DNA of 64,000 nt, from contig QRFJ01000379.1 of assembly GCA_006176705.1 (NCBI GenBank), positions 744,001 through 808,000 of the forward strand, in the 5' to 3' direction. Within the stretch, counting starts at the first letter, position 1. Each line of letters opens with the position of its first letter. The stretch comes from Cocos nucifera. Taxonomy: Eukaryota; Streptophyta; Magnoliopsida; Arecales; Arecaceae. Below are positions 33,427 to 45,649 of this stretch, piece after piece. The notes under the pieces were generated by a model, which worked only from the letters and a program-made list of their open reading frames with translations, searched no databases and was not told the DNA's origin. The position numbers and the translations under genes are program-made.

Positions 33427-36400
33427 CTAATCAACCTCTTCAGATGTTTGGTATTCTTCGAATTCTTCATTTGATTCTTTTTCTTCTTCTACTTCTTCTA
33501 CTTCTTCCTCTTCTTCTCCTTCTTGGATAGAATTATCGTTTAAAACAAACTCAGAATTATCTACCTCCTCATGTTGGCCATCACATAGGAGAAAACCTGG
33601 AGCATCCAACTCTACATCTATGAAAGACTGATGAACTCTAGATGTTTCATCTTCCTAAAAGCATTCTGATAAATGGAGCTCTTCTTCTTTTTCAAGCATA
33701 TAATGAATAGTTCGAAACTTAATTATACATATAGCCCACCATTCTTTCCTTCCTCTCTCCCTTGATGAGAATAGAGTATAATATACTTGAACAGCTTATT
33801 GAGCTAGCACAAAAAATTATCGACAAATGCTTTTGATCCATGTTTGATTTCAATAAGCCCATGCCGTAGATCAACCTTCATACAATTGTTGGTATCAAAC
33901 CATCAGCACTTAAGCAGAATGATACTATTACCTCCAAGGTAAGTTAACTTGATCACTTCTTTGAGGATTTCATAGTAGTTACTCTCCGTTTCTGCTCACT
34001 ACCTGTTCTTTATATACAATATTGTTATTCATTATACTTTTATGATATCTGTATTACTGCTTGTAAAATTTGAAACCATTTACGTTACATCCATTATAAC
34101 ATGTCACATATTTTGTTGGCCTGTAATCTAATGGTCTTAGCTTTTTAGGTATGGATCCATCTCCTTGCATGACCTGCAAATTATAGAAGGAATAAATTAG
34201 GATTAAAATAAATAAAATGATAATGATTGCTTACCAATTGATGGAACCAATTTGCAAAGTTTTATGAGTATTGAGTGGAAATTTCTTCCTGGCTTATCAT
34301 TAGGTTGTCCCATCAATCTTAGCATCTTATCATATTACTTATATATGCATAAGTTAAGTATAGAATGATAAGTGATTAAAAAATTAAGATTGTGATGGAT
34401 ACTTAATATATGGATCGACCTCCATGCAGTTTAGCAAAATATGTCTCTACCTATCAAATTTCAGTATCAGTCAATACCCGATGAACCTCATACTTAAATT
34501 CATAAGTGGGATAGGCAAATATTAAGATCTCTACCTCTGATCCCTCACCATCATCATCATTTCGATCCACTTGAGTCAGCTTTGTTTGTACACTAAGGTT
34601 CAATTAGTATCAACTGAAATTAGAAAATTCTTTAATTATGTAAGCCTCCATAATAGAACCTTCAACTATAGCCTTGTTTTTCATTTTCTTTTTGAGATTG
34701 TATATGTATCTTCAAATGGATACATCTACCTATACCACATTGGTCTCCCAACCCTAGCTTCATACACTAGATAAATCATGAGGTACTCCATGGAGTCAAA
34801 AGAATTAGGAGAGAATATCTTCTCTAACTTGCATATAGTCTCTACACTGCTAGCCTTAAGATTAGAGGTGTGGTCGGTGGATAGTTTGGTAGCACAAATG
34901 TCTCTGAAGAAAAGACTAAGCTCGATTAAAGAACTCTATATAGAGTTGGGAAGGAGATTATGCCAAGCCAATGAAAGTAATCATTGTATGAAGATATGGT
35001 AGTCATGGCTCTTGAGCCCATACAACCTACAATCTACAATCTACAATCTTTGATATTGACGTATAGAGCTAGATTACTTGCATAACTATCTAAAAATTTA
35101 AGATTTTTGCACCATTTACATACATCCTTCAACTGCTGCCTCGTTAAAGTGTAAGTTGCTTTTGGCTTCAGAAATTTTTTTGAAGACACCTCAATGAACT
35201 TTAATAAAGGATGCTTGCATATATTCTTTATATCTACTCGCATCTTGGGGTTATCTTTCATCTTGCCCTTGATATCCATAATAGTGTAGAAAATATTATT
35301 GAAGATATTTTTTTCAATGTACATGATGTCAAGATTATGATGGATCAAATTGATGGACCAATACGGTAATTCTCAAAAGATATTGCGCTTCACTTAGTTA
35401 TGAGTTTTAGCGAACCTTTGAGATTTCTGCTTGTCAAATAGTATGCCAAACTGAACTTCATCTACTTGAGATACCCTCTAAAATACTTTCATGCCACTGA
35501 GTCGCGTGGTAAATTATCCTTCTCTATTTTATTCCTCCAAAAACTATCTTGCTACTTTCGAAAAGAATGATGTTCAGGAAGAAATTGACAATAACAATCA
35601 AACCAGCAGGGCTTACGACCATACTCAAGTTGAAATATTTTTATATTCTCCATGCAATAAGGATATACTAGCTTTCCATGAGTACTCCATCCTGATAGCA
35701 TCCCATAAGTAAAAAAATCACTAATGGTCCACATCAATGTAGCCTTCATTACAAAATTTAGCTTCTTTGATACATCAAATGTACATATTCAGCTCATCAA
35801 CAAGAAGTCTTAGATATACATCAATATGCTTCTACCAAGATGTTATGATCCAAGAATAACTAATGTAAAAAAGATGTTATATTCTTTCATGCACATTCTA
35901 GGCAGCAGATTGTATGGAGTAATAAAGACTGGCCAACATGAATAAGGGATTGCAACATGATTGAATGGTGTAAATTCATCCATAGATAGACCTAGTTGGA
36001 CATTGCTTGATTCCCGAGCAAATAAAGGATAGCAAGTATCAAATTTCTACTATGCCTCACTATCCAATGGATGACTCATCATATCGATGTACTTGTGAAT
36101 TTTTTCTTTATGCCATCTCATCTGTCCGACAGTACTTTTGGATAAGTAGAGCCTCCGAAGCCTAAAAGTGAGGAAAAGATATCGAAGAATCTTATATGGT
36201 ATGATCTTCTGATTTTTATCCTCTTACCTCAACTTAAATCGATTTTTACCATATACATTACATGAACTCTTTAGTTGATCCTTATAGAAAAGTATGCAAT
36301 CATTATGGCATGCATGTATCTTCTCATATTCCATGTTTAATCCTTTCACCATTTTCTTTGAAGTATAAAAACTCCCAACAAGCTTCTCATCCTTCGATAG

Positions 36401-36937
36401 TATTATTTTTATTATTGCTATTATCCTATCATAATAATTGACTATCATATTAAACTCAGCCTTCAAGTTTAACAACTCTCATACACCTGATAATACAGTG
36501 TATATTTCACATCCCGACTATAGTGATTCATTAGCATCTTTTAGCATATGATAGAAATTACCACTACTAGCTTCTAGATCATCCTCTATATCGATGTCAA
36601 ATTCAGGTTCAGCTACATCCATAAGCATGTCTACCATTCTATCTATGTCTTTGTCCTGCTGATGACTTCTAACCCTTGCAATTATTTTTCATGTCTTTTC
36701 ATGTAGGTATCAATACTTGTAGTTTGGCATAAATCTACTCTTATATAAATGAACAATTATCATATCTCTATTAAGCATTTATCTATTGATACATCTTTTA
36801 TAAGGACAATGAGTCTGTCCTTGAACTAAAAGTGCAGCATTCTCAAAAACATAATTACAGAAGTACTTGACACCCTCCTTATATTCAGCAAAAATCATCT
36901 CATTAACTACTTGACGGTCCATCCAACTATGATCCAT
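33427..36937 (-). pseudogene. CACTA TNP2-type transposase, many stops
   Basis: The start ATG is at 36937: MDHSWMDRQVV and then EGVKYFCNYVFENAALLVQG and HCPYKRC, the TNP2 transposase-associated domain. DIDRMVDMLMDVAEPEFDIDIE is at about 36650. The TNP2 core is seen at 35348-35034 with HHNLDIMYIEKNIFNNI and TLTRQQLKDVCKW. A DUF4218-like block follows (about 34990-34700: SLIELSLFFRDIC, LEKIFSPNSFDSMEYL, YEARVGRPMW). Near 33900-33660 is a DUF4216-like tail, and the last frame, 33609-33427, is a Glu-rich acidic C-terminus. Stops and frame changes throughout show it is inactive. Confidence 0.8.
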
Positions 36938-37081
36938 GGTGCACTATTTAAGGATTCTGTATATACAAATACAAGATAAAATGCTTATCAAATATTTTAT
37001 TATTTAAAATAGCTTACATAATAAATGCATCATATTATCAACTAATAGGTATAAAAGGTCCTATCCCATTTAGAAATTGTA

Positions 37082-37234
37082 TTAATTTTATAGCTCAATT
37101 ACAGTAATCAAACGATGCGCAATACGGGCTAAAAAAATTTTAGCAGTATTTTTTTTAGTCTTCCAAAATACTATCTAACTTTTTTCTTGAACTGTCAATA
37201 TATCATTTGATTACTGTAATTATTATAGAATTAA
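37082..37234. repeat. Inverted-repeat hairpin in the CACTA leader (second copy)
   Basis: Arms at about 37082-37116 and 37199-37234 are reverse complements (core aattacagtaatcaaacgat). This is the counterpart, in reverse orientation, of 10312-10497. Flanking sequence on both sides is also shared between the copies, so both descend from one CACTA ancestor already carrying it. Confidence 0.72.
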
Positions 37235-37399
37235 TTGTAATTCTTAAATTATTAAAACTGGACAGTCAATTGATCAATGTACATAATTCTTCAATTTGTA
37301 CAAAAATATATAAATATATGGATGCCGAAGAATATGTACATTAATCAAAAAAAATGATCTATCACTATATGCAATGCAATATTTTTAAAATTTTTAAAA

Positions 37400-38329
37400 T
37401 ACTGAATTTTTAAGTAAAGAATATCATTGCAAATGGAAATGGTTAGGATGCATTCCATGTATGTAGAGTTGGTGCATGCTAGATGACTAGGCCGTGTGAG
37501 CACAACAGCATAGCATCCATGCAAATTCCATCCTTGAGGTTCTAAAGTATCAAGCGGGATTGCAAATAAGACTGAAAATGGATAGAGCTGGGCCTCCGAA
37601 TGGCTCCTTCTTGAGTTTAGCCCAAAAATTTAAAACTAATTTAATGAAACTTAATTAAATATTATTAATTTAATTTAAATATTAAATTAATTTAACTAAA
37701 TCTTATAAATATTAATTTAAAAATATTAAAAAATTTAAAATAATAATATTTATCTAATAAAGATAATTATTATGCTCTCTTTAAAGGCCCATTCTTTAGA
37801 GAGTAAATAATTTATATAAAAATTATTATTTTCTTGGATATAATGAAATTAAAAATAATAAATAGGCCATCATATGATGAAAGTCTATATTAACTATCAA
37901 AAAATTAAAAATAGTTAGAACATCAAAGAAGAAAAAAGAAAGAGGAGGCTCAGATTTAGTATTTCATCTACCTCTAAATCAAAACGACAACAATCGTTTG
38001 TTTGTAGAAGAAGGTCGTCCAAAATTATTGCCGTTAGAAATAGTTGAATCAATAAAAAGATATCTCAAAATCATCAAAGCCTCTCTACATAAACCTTAAA
38101 GCAAACCTATGCACATAGGCCATACTGCATATTTTGATATTTAACATAAAAGATAAAAATCAAAAGAGACTATAATAACATCTAATTATAGCAATTAATT
38201 ACTATCATAGCATTTAGCAATTGCTATGTAGCTATCATCACCGTCATATCTAATACCTACAAAATCCATGAAGACGGTACTATGGCATGGAGGCAATGCT
38301 ATGTAGCAAGAGATGGCACTGCATGACAG
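37400..38329. other. AT-rich CACTA leader
   Basis: No ORF. It lies between the shared hairpin region and the GC-rich block. Homology with the plus-strand copy is not visible here, so the leader has diverged or has been partly replaced. It holds runs such as aattaaatattattaatttaatttaaatatt. Confidence 0.5.
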
Positions 38330-38985
38330 GAGAAGAAGGGGGTGGGGAGGAAAGCGGAAGGCAGGGGTGAGGCAGGTTGGGGGCTCAGGAAGATGGTCAG
38401 AGGCTCGGGAAGGTGGCCGACGACTTAGCTGAGAAGCCAGATCTGGTGGCAGGGGAAAGAGAGGAACTGAAGGTAGCTGGGGGGAGGCAGATCAAGGGCT
38501 CGGAGAGGCGAGAGGTGGCCGAGGGGCTTGGGATCTGACGGACAGGGCTTGAGGAGATGATTAGGGGGAGGCTGGTCGGAGGCTCAAGGAGGCAGCCAGA
38601 GGATTGGGGCTCAAGAAGGTGGTCGGGGATCGAGGCTCGAGGTGAAGAGGGAGACCAGAGGTGGCTAGGAGGGGAAGGCCGAGGGCTCAGAGCGGTGACT
38701 GGGGCTCGGAGAGGTAGGAGGCAGCTGAGTGGCTTAGGATCCAGCAGATGGGAGCTCGGAGAGGCAGTTGGGGGCTCAAAGAAGTGGGATCTAGTGGTCG
38801 GCGGCTCTAGAAGGCGGCCAGTGGCTTGGGGTGATGGGATCCGACAGTGGGGAAAAGAAGAAGACCAGAGGCGGGGGAAAGAGGGGGTATGTCGCCGACA
38901 GGGGAGCCAACCTAGAAATCGAGAGGGAGGTAGAGGAAAACGAGGGCACACATGAGGGGTGGGAAAAACGATGGTGCATGGAGAA
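38330..38985. other. GC-rich island in the minus-strand CACTA element
   Basis: G-rich on the plus strand, framed by AT-rich leader on the left and subterminal repeats on the right. It holds imperfect internal repeats built on ggctcggagaggy and gtggycggrggctc. Frames of 132 codons (38557-38955, plus) and 184 codons (38951-38397, minus, Pro/Ser-rich) are open because the composition avoids stops. No domain is visible and I do not call a gene. It has the same relative place as the island at 9172-9745. Confidence 0.6.
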
Positions 38986-39263
38986 GCAAATAGGTGGAAA
39001 AACTTATTAGCAATGGAAAAACATCATCGCTAATAAGTATCTTCTATCGCTAATAATAATAAAATAAAATAAAATTTTTTTTTTAGTGATAGAACTTGCC
39101 GTCACATTTCGATACTAAAAGCATTAAAATTTCATTGCTAATATTTTTTTTTGTAATAGAACAAGATTTGGGTCGCCATTTTTCATTGATCAAAATTATT
39201 ATCAGCGATGGCAATTTTATTGTCGTTAATAGCCATCGCTAAAGATATTTTTTTTTTATAATG

Positions 39264-40479
39264 ATTTTCTTTAGGAAAGTATAGTGGAGTGCAAAATGTA
39301 GAAACCTAAGATTATTTTTTCTAATTCTCTTGGATGATAAGGGACACTGATTTAATAAGATTAGTGTCCATCACTCTTTCTTTTCGTTTGATTCTTATTT
39401 TAATATTTTTTCTTTGATTATTCCATAGCATCTGCTTTTTTTTAGGGATTTTTTATTTATTTTTTAGGTGAGTGTTCCATGAATAAGGGACGTTGATCAA
39501 CATTAATAAGGCAAGCATTCATTACTCTCTTTTTCTTTTTTTTTTTCGACAGTTCCACGGCACCTCATATTCTAGGACTTTTTTTGGGTTTAGTGCTCCA
39601 TAGCACCTCATTTTTTTCTATTCTGGGGCATTGGTTGCAGATGGCTCCCATCCACTGGTAGCAGCATGTCAATGCTCTGATGAGTGGCATGTGGAGCATT
39701 CATGCCTCATCTCCTTCTTTTATCCTGGTCTTTTGGATTGATTGCTCCACAGCACCTCACTAAAAAAAGCAGAAAAGTGGCACATGGCAGCGTTCTACAT
39801 TGACACGTGGCATGCCCACCTCCCGACCAATGGCATCCTGGGAGAGTGCTGAGCTCTCCTGTAGATAGATTCCACTTAAACGTCATTGCACCGAATCAAT
39901 GATGACATGATTGTTGCATGAAAATTATTTGTTATTTTTTCTTAACTTATATATATATTATAGCATTTGATAATGTCCAAATGAGTCATTGTACCAAGTA
40001 TTAAAACAAACAGAAGCAAGCTCATCCTCTTCTAGTTGCCACCAAGTTGGATATGGAACATGCTCAAGATCAAGTCAATTGCAACTACCTGGTAGCACTT
40101 CTTTAGCACTTTCAATTCCCAAGCAAGTTGGATTGAAGATTGTGTCCATAATCCATCCTTTGCTATCCTGGTGAACTAAACTTCAAATTCTTTTAGTGTT
40201 TGTTTCATTTGGAGTAGTCTAGTATAGAAAAGAAATACTATATTTGATTAAAAAGAAGATGAAAGAGATGATAAAATAAATGATGAGAAGATAAAATAAA
40301 TATTATCTAAAGATTGGTATTTTTCTCGTACTAGCTTACTGAGAGGAGGTTATCTCAAATTATCATTTTTTGATGAAAATATTATCATTTGTATTATAAC
40401 TTATATAATTAATATATTAATATATTAATTTTATTAATATATATATTATTAAATATATTATTTATATTAATAGAATATG
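39264..40479. other. Spacer with dispersed short repeats
   Basis: Between 39416 and 39770 a motif of the form tgctccatagcacctca followed by a T-rich tract and ctaggg recurs imperfectly four times (about 39422, 39552, 39592, 39740). The frame at 39989-40174 has no family signal. From 40400 on, the sequence is AT-rich. I recognise no gene. Confidence 0.5.
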
Positions 40480-42088
40480 GTTGTATTTGGTATGCAGCTA
40501 TAACTGTAGCTATGGCTTGAGTTGTTAGCTGTAGCTGTAGCTTTATTAGCCTAAGTATTTAGTAAAAATTAGCTATGTCAGTAAGTTGTCATGTACAAAA
40601 TGACACAAAAGGATATAATCTCATTTTATTTATTTTTAATATCACTTCAAATATTTAGTTTAATTAAATATAATAGATGTAATAAGTATATATTAAAAAT
40701 CACACCCCATGCACACCTCATACATAAAATATAAATATATATTATATATAATATATTATATTATACTATATATTTATATTTATAATATATATTATAATAA
40801 TATAATATAATATAATATTTATATTATAAATATATTTATTATATATTATAATATATATTATATATAATATATTATATTCAAATATATATTTGTATTATAA
40901 TATATTATTATAATATAATAAAATAAAATTAATATAATATTATTATAAGATTATTATAATATTTTCTAATTATATTATCATAATTATTATGTTGTATTAT
41001 TATTATAATAAAAAATAATAATAATATAATATAATATAATATCATATCATAATATTATATAATATAGCATAATATTATATTATAGAATATTATTACATAT
41101 TTAATAATAATATTATTATATTATATATTATATATTGTGTCATAAAATATAAATATTATATATTATATAAAAAATAATAATATTATATAATATAATATTA
41201 TGTTATTAATATTATTATAATATTTTTTAATTATATTATCATATATTATTATGTTGTATTATTATTATAATAAAAATATAATAAGAATATAATGTAATAT
41301 AATATCATATCATAATATTATTATAATATAGCATAATATTATATTATATAATATTATTGCATTATTAATATAATAATATAATAATATTATATATTATATT
41401 TATCATATAAATATAAATTTATATATTATATAAAAAAATAATATTATTATATAATATAATATTATGTTATAATATTATTATAATATAACATAATATTATA
41501 ATATATAATATTATTACATATATATATTATATTATAATAATATTATAAATAATATATTATATTCTAATATATATTTATATTGATAATATATATTATAAAA
41601 TGTTATGATAATATAATATAATATTATATTATATTATAAATATAATATATAATATAATAATATGATTATATATAATACATTATATTCTAATATATATATT
41701 TATATTTATAATATATATTATAATATGTTATGATAATATAATATTATATAATATTATGTTACTATAATATTATATTATATTATGTTATATATTATTCTAA
41801 TATTATGATAATATATTATAATATATTATATTTTATAGATAGATTTTAAAGAATAGAGGAGAGAGAGGAGGAAGTTTAAATGTTAAGTGAGTAGTTTTAG
41901 AAAAAAATAAAGGATAAATTTAAAAATAAAAAGTACACAGTTAGCTTTTGATTTTGAATCTTTGGATGAGGAAGCTTTCAATAAAAGCTAGCTTATGGAC
42001 CATAAGTTACTTCCATCAAATACTAAAGTAGCTTAAATAAGATAAAACTATCTTAAAAGCTGTCCAAAAGCTGCATGCCAAATACAAC
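40480..42088. mobile_element. AT-rich element with 20-bp terminal inverted repeats
   Basis: The left end GTTGTATTTGGTATGCAGCT (40480-40499) and the right end (42069-42088) are reverse complements with one mismatch. Between them lies almost pure A/T low-complexity DNA (40730-41840) and short unique arms containing tagctgtagctgtagc on the left and aagctgtccaaaagc on the right. There is no ORF. The structure fits a non-autonomous DNA transposon whose centre has expanded. No target duplication could be assigned with confidence. Confidence 0.62.
40730..41840. repeat. AT low-complexity tract, about 1.1 kb
   Basis: Made almost only of A and T as variations on taatatta, tatataat and ataatataat, with locally repeated blocks (for example cataatattat at several places between 41040 and 41500). 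Confidence 0.95.
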
Positions 42089-42657
42089 TTATATGTATAA
42101 TTTATAATTAATATACTAATTATAAATATATTAATTAATGGATTAGTTATTGATATATTAATAAAAAGAATAACATTAATGAATATACTATAAATATTGT
42201 CTATTATAATTAATATATTTATTACTTATTTAATCAATAAATAATTAATTATCATATTAAGATATTAATATATTAATTTATTTATCATAATGATTGTATT
42301 TATTAATTATATAATTGCTAGTATTTTTTCTATCCCATTCGAATGTGTTGTAGTGCCTGTTGGCAAAGTTCCATCTGAATATGATAGAAAAGCATGGTAA
42401 TAAGCCAAATGATGTGGGTTGATGCACACAGATGTGCCATCAATATTGGATCAGTCAGAAAGTGATCGAAGAAATGATAGAAAGTAGTATAGGTCAAGAT
42501 GTCTAGATCTCTAAGGACTTTTACGATTGTCAAACCACCATTCGAAAAATAAAAGGTGTAATGTTGGGCTATGATAAAATGGTATAACACCGGGTTACAG
42601 TGAAAAAGTATAGCATTGGGCTATGGTAGAAGTATAGTATAAGGCTAGATAGGGATG
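42089..42657. other. Spacer before the Tat-lineage LTR
   Basis: AT-rich to 42320, then unique DNA. At 42555-42645 three short imperfect repeats of the type rgtatarcrycgggytaygrt occur (for example ggtataacaccgggttac and gtatagcattgggctatgg). The 86-codon minus frame at 42330-42590 shows no known domain. Confidence 0.5.
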
Positions 42658-43290
42658 TGTTATGATAGTAACATAAACACCTCGGATCGACCAAATCAAT
42701 GTCCGAATCACCTCGGATCAGCATAAAGACACCAGCATACTGAGATAATGATGTTCTCTATATGTCCTCCGATCCGAAGGAAAAGCCGAAGCATCTTTCC
42801 AAGCTGATTTCTTTGACAGCAGTTCATCCCGCATGTAGGGCTTCTAAGCCATCTCAGATGGATAATCCTTCGGTGCATTCAATGGCTCTCCTCAAAGATA
42901 AGTGAAAATCTGTACTCAGGCCATGACCAAGCTATTTTTCATTCTGCCTAAACTCGTGGGGGCAAATAAGGCATTCTAATCACATTAATAACAACTTTCT
43001 CATTCTAGAAATATGGCTTTAATCTTAGAGCAATGTGATTAGCAGCCCAAGATTAGTGGAACAGCATAACATCCGTAAAACACTTCCTCTACAAATACTA
43101 TAAGCCTAGAGGACCCAGGTAGGCAAAAAATCTCTCAGAGAACTCGTTATTGCCTAGCTGTTCTCTGCTAACTTAAGCATCAAAAGATCCTCGTTGGAGT
43201 CAAATCCTCTGACTTGGACTTATATTGCAGGTCACTCCAGCACCCCTGCAAGAAGCCGACCACTCTTGAAGCCAATAATTACAAGCAACA
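42658..43290 (+). repeat. Tat 5' LTR, about 630 bp
   Basis: Starts TGTTATGATAGTAACAT and includes acacctcgg/cacctcggatc repeats near the left end. A TATA-like actataagcc is at about 43092. The right end is placed at acaagcaaca (43290). What follows, atagatagaggaaggg, may be a decayed primer site. The 3' copy is not in the window, so both ends rest on sequence style. Confidence 0.55.
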
Positions 43291-43319
43291 ATAGATAGAG
43301 GAAGGGTTTGCTTTTAAAT

Positions 43320-45117
43320 ATGCCATCTAAAAAAGCATCGTCGCATCTCACTGATGCCACTGCCTCCCACCTAACGGATCATTAGGCTGATGATCAAGCA
43401 CAACCCCAGTGGTAGAAACTTCTCCACCACCTTAATTGGTCCCAATGATGATGGACCAATTCAACTTCCTCCTCCAGCATGTCAATTCCTTGACGGCCAT
43501 TGTTCAGGTGGTCCAAACTATTTTTGTGCCTCCCCCAACGGTGCCACAACCGAACCAAGCTGTCCCTGCACCACACTCTATGGTGCAGCCTATTCTTTCT
43601 TCAATGATTCTGACTACACCCTCAATGATGGCACCACCTTAACCGCCTGTCTCCCAGTTGCAATCACAAGCCAAGCCTCCTCGGATACTCCCTTAAAGTC
43701 CAAAGAGGAGATGAACCCATCGGCGATCTCCTAGCCCATAATCTGGGCATGACTCGACTTCCAGTCGTTGCTTTCCTTAATAATCTGAGGCATGCACTAT
43801 TCGAGATCTTTTGATAGAGAAAAAGCTTCAAGAGCTCGATAAGCAGATTGAAGCCATGAATAAAGCTTCTTCTTCTCGATCCTATGATGGGATCAGCGAT
43901 GAGCCTTCCTTTGACGAGAGAATTATGAAGGAGCCACTGCCATCAAACTTTAAGCTACCTTAGTTTGAGACTTACGAAGGGACCACTGATCCCAACGACC
44001 GTGTTGAAACCTTCAAGACAACATTGCTCTTTCAAGGAGCAGCGGATGCCATCCTCTATCAAGCATTCCCCGCTACTCTTAAGAGAATGGCTCAATAATG
44101 GTATTCTAACTTGATACCGACCTCCATCCACTTTTTTGAAGAGTTGAGCTAGTCTTTGACTGTACATTTTATCAGCAGTCAGAAGTAGCAGAAGTGGTTT
44201 GGCTACCTCAACACCATCCGATAGAGGGAGCAGGAGTCGATCCACGACTATATAAGCCACTTTAATGTAGCAATCCTGAAAGTCTGCAACCTAAATTAGT
44301 TGGTCGCGATGATCGCCCTGATGGATGGACTGCTGAAGAATGACCTAAAGAGGTAGCTAATAAAATCATTTCCTCAGGACTATGTCGAAATACTGGATTG
44401 ACCGAGAAAGTATTTTCACCTAAAGGAGGCTTTTGCTGAGGATGTTCTTGCCAATTATGTTGCAGCAGGACCTAATAAGGAGCACTCTCCAAGAAGGTGG
44501 GAGACTTATCACCAACACTCCCGATCTCCATCCTGAAAGAAGGATAGAGGTCCATCCAAAAATCACCAATCTATGAGTCTCCAAAGAAGAGACCGGCAAC
44601 ACTCTCTCCCGAGATGGTACCATAACTATACGCCTCTGAATGCCACTTGGAAAAGATTTTGATGGAAATTCAAGCTGAGCTTTCTTAACTTCCAAAGATG
44701 TAGATGAAGCTTGAACACCATAACTCTATGAGGTATTATTTCTATCATCATGACCATGGTCATGATACTAAAGACAGCCTTCTTCGTGATGTGATCGAGA
44801 GGCTCATTCGAAAGAAAAGGCTGAATCACTTCATCCGAAGAAAGACTCCTCTATGCCGACCTCCTCTAAGAGCTCAACAACCATCTCGTCAACCTTAACA
44901 TCCGATGCCAACACTAGCACAGGAGGTGGAGGAACCAATGGCAGTGGAAAAGCGATCCCTCTGGTGCAAAATCCACATGATCACTAGGGGGTCATTTAGA
45001 TCAATGGTGGCGAAGAGGCCAAGGCTTAAGGATAGGCTTGAAGATGCCATCACTTTTACTGAGCAGGATGTAGAAGGCATACAACAACTGCATATGATGC
45101 TGTGGTTGTTACTTTAA
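43320..45117 (+). pseudogene. Tat gag
   Basis: The reading begins at 43320 (MPSKKASSHLTDATASH) 30 bp after the LTR and soon meets a stop. Downstream pieces in several frames show SNFKLP, FETYEGTTDPNDRVETFKT and LFQGAADAILYQAFPATLKR (about 43945-44095), the retrotransposon gag core. Later comes HHDHGHDTKDSLLRDVIERLIR (44740-44810), a Tat-type nucleocapsid motif that has lost its first Cys. The frame 44905-45117 leads on to protease. More than a dozen stops are present. Confidence 0.8.
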
Positions 45118-45179
45118 ATATTATTAATTACAATGTACACCATGTATTCATAATAATGAAAGCTCAATCAATATTTTAT

Positions 45180-45640
45180 ACTTTTTTATCTTTTTTTAAA
45201 TAGAACTTACTCCTAATCGGTTGATTCGATTTGACATGCCGATCCAAGGCTTCTTTAAAAGCTCAATAATACCTGAAGGAATAATCAAGCTGCCTGTCAC
45301 AGTGAATATCCCACCTTAGCAGGTGATGATTTAGATAGACTTCCTCATTGTGAAGCTTCCCTTAGCTTACAATGCAATCCTCGAATGACCTAGCCTTTGA
45401 ACATTAAGAGCCATGGTGTCTAGCTACCATATGATGGTCAAATTTTCAACAATAAATAGAGTAGGATGAATCTGAGGCAAACAAACTATGGCGCGATAGT
45501 GCTTTGCTGCCAAACTTCAAGCAGAGAATCAAGTGAAGATCCAGCCTGAACTCCCAATAGGGCTGGATGTTCGAGATGACCTAGCTGAGGAACGTGCCTA
45601 ACTATCTAATGAGCTTCTAGAAATCTCATTAAGGAATTAG
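45180..45640 (+). pseudogene. Tat aspartic protease region, highly decayed
   Basis: Reading across stops gives LTPNRLIRFDMPIQGF, then IDFLIVKLPLAYNAILE and LRAMVSSYHMMVKF, which match the C-terminal protease and linker blocks of Tat elements. The catalytic DSG is not seen, since sequence before 45200 is out of frame. It ends just before the RT frame at 45656. Confidence 0.6.
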
Positions 45641-45649
45641 AATTCTTAT

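Larger units (their letters stand above)
33427..39263 (-). mobile_element. CACTA (En/Spm-like) transposon, minus strand
   Basis: From right to left: a decayed end at 39263 (minus strand CATTATAAAAAAAA), subterminal repeats of the tagcgatgg type in both orientations (38990-39250), a GC-rich block (38330-38985), AT-rich leader with the hairpin at 37082-37234, then a TNP2-type transposase pseudogene (36937-33427). The leader and transposase start are homologous to the plus-strand element at 8724-16490. The left end is not resolved. Confidence 0.83.

Noticed and set aside
38397..38955. Long overlapping frames of 184 and 132 codons in the GC-rich block
   Set aside because: Both strands are open because of biased composition, with Pro/Ser- or Gly/Arg-rich low-complexity translation and no domain. 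They lie within a CACTA element.
40730..41840. AT tract considered as a replication origin or centromeric repeat
   Set aside because: No periodic monomer of satellite length and no supporting context. Low-complexity expansion inside a transposon-like frame is sufficient.
43390..43734. 114-codon frame in the Tat gag region rich in Pro and Cys
   Set aside because: It reads out of the gag frame. The overlapping frame at 43436-43642 matches the Pro-rich N-terminal part of gag better, so this is a shadow.
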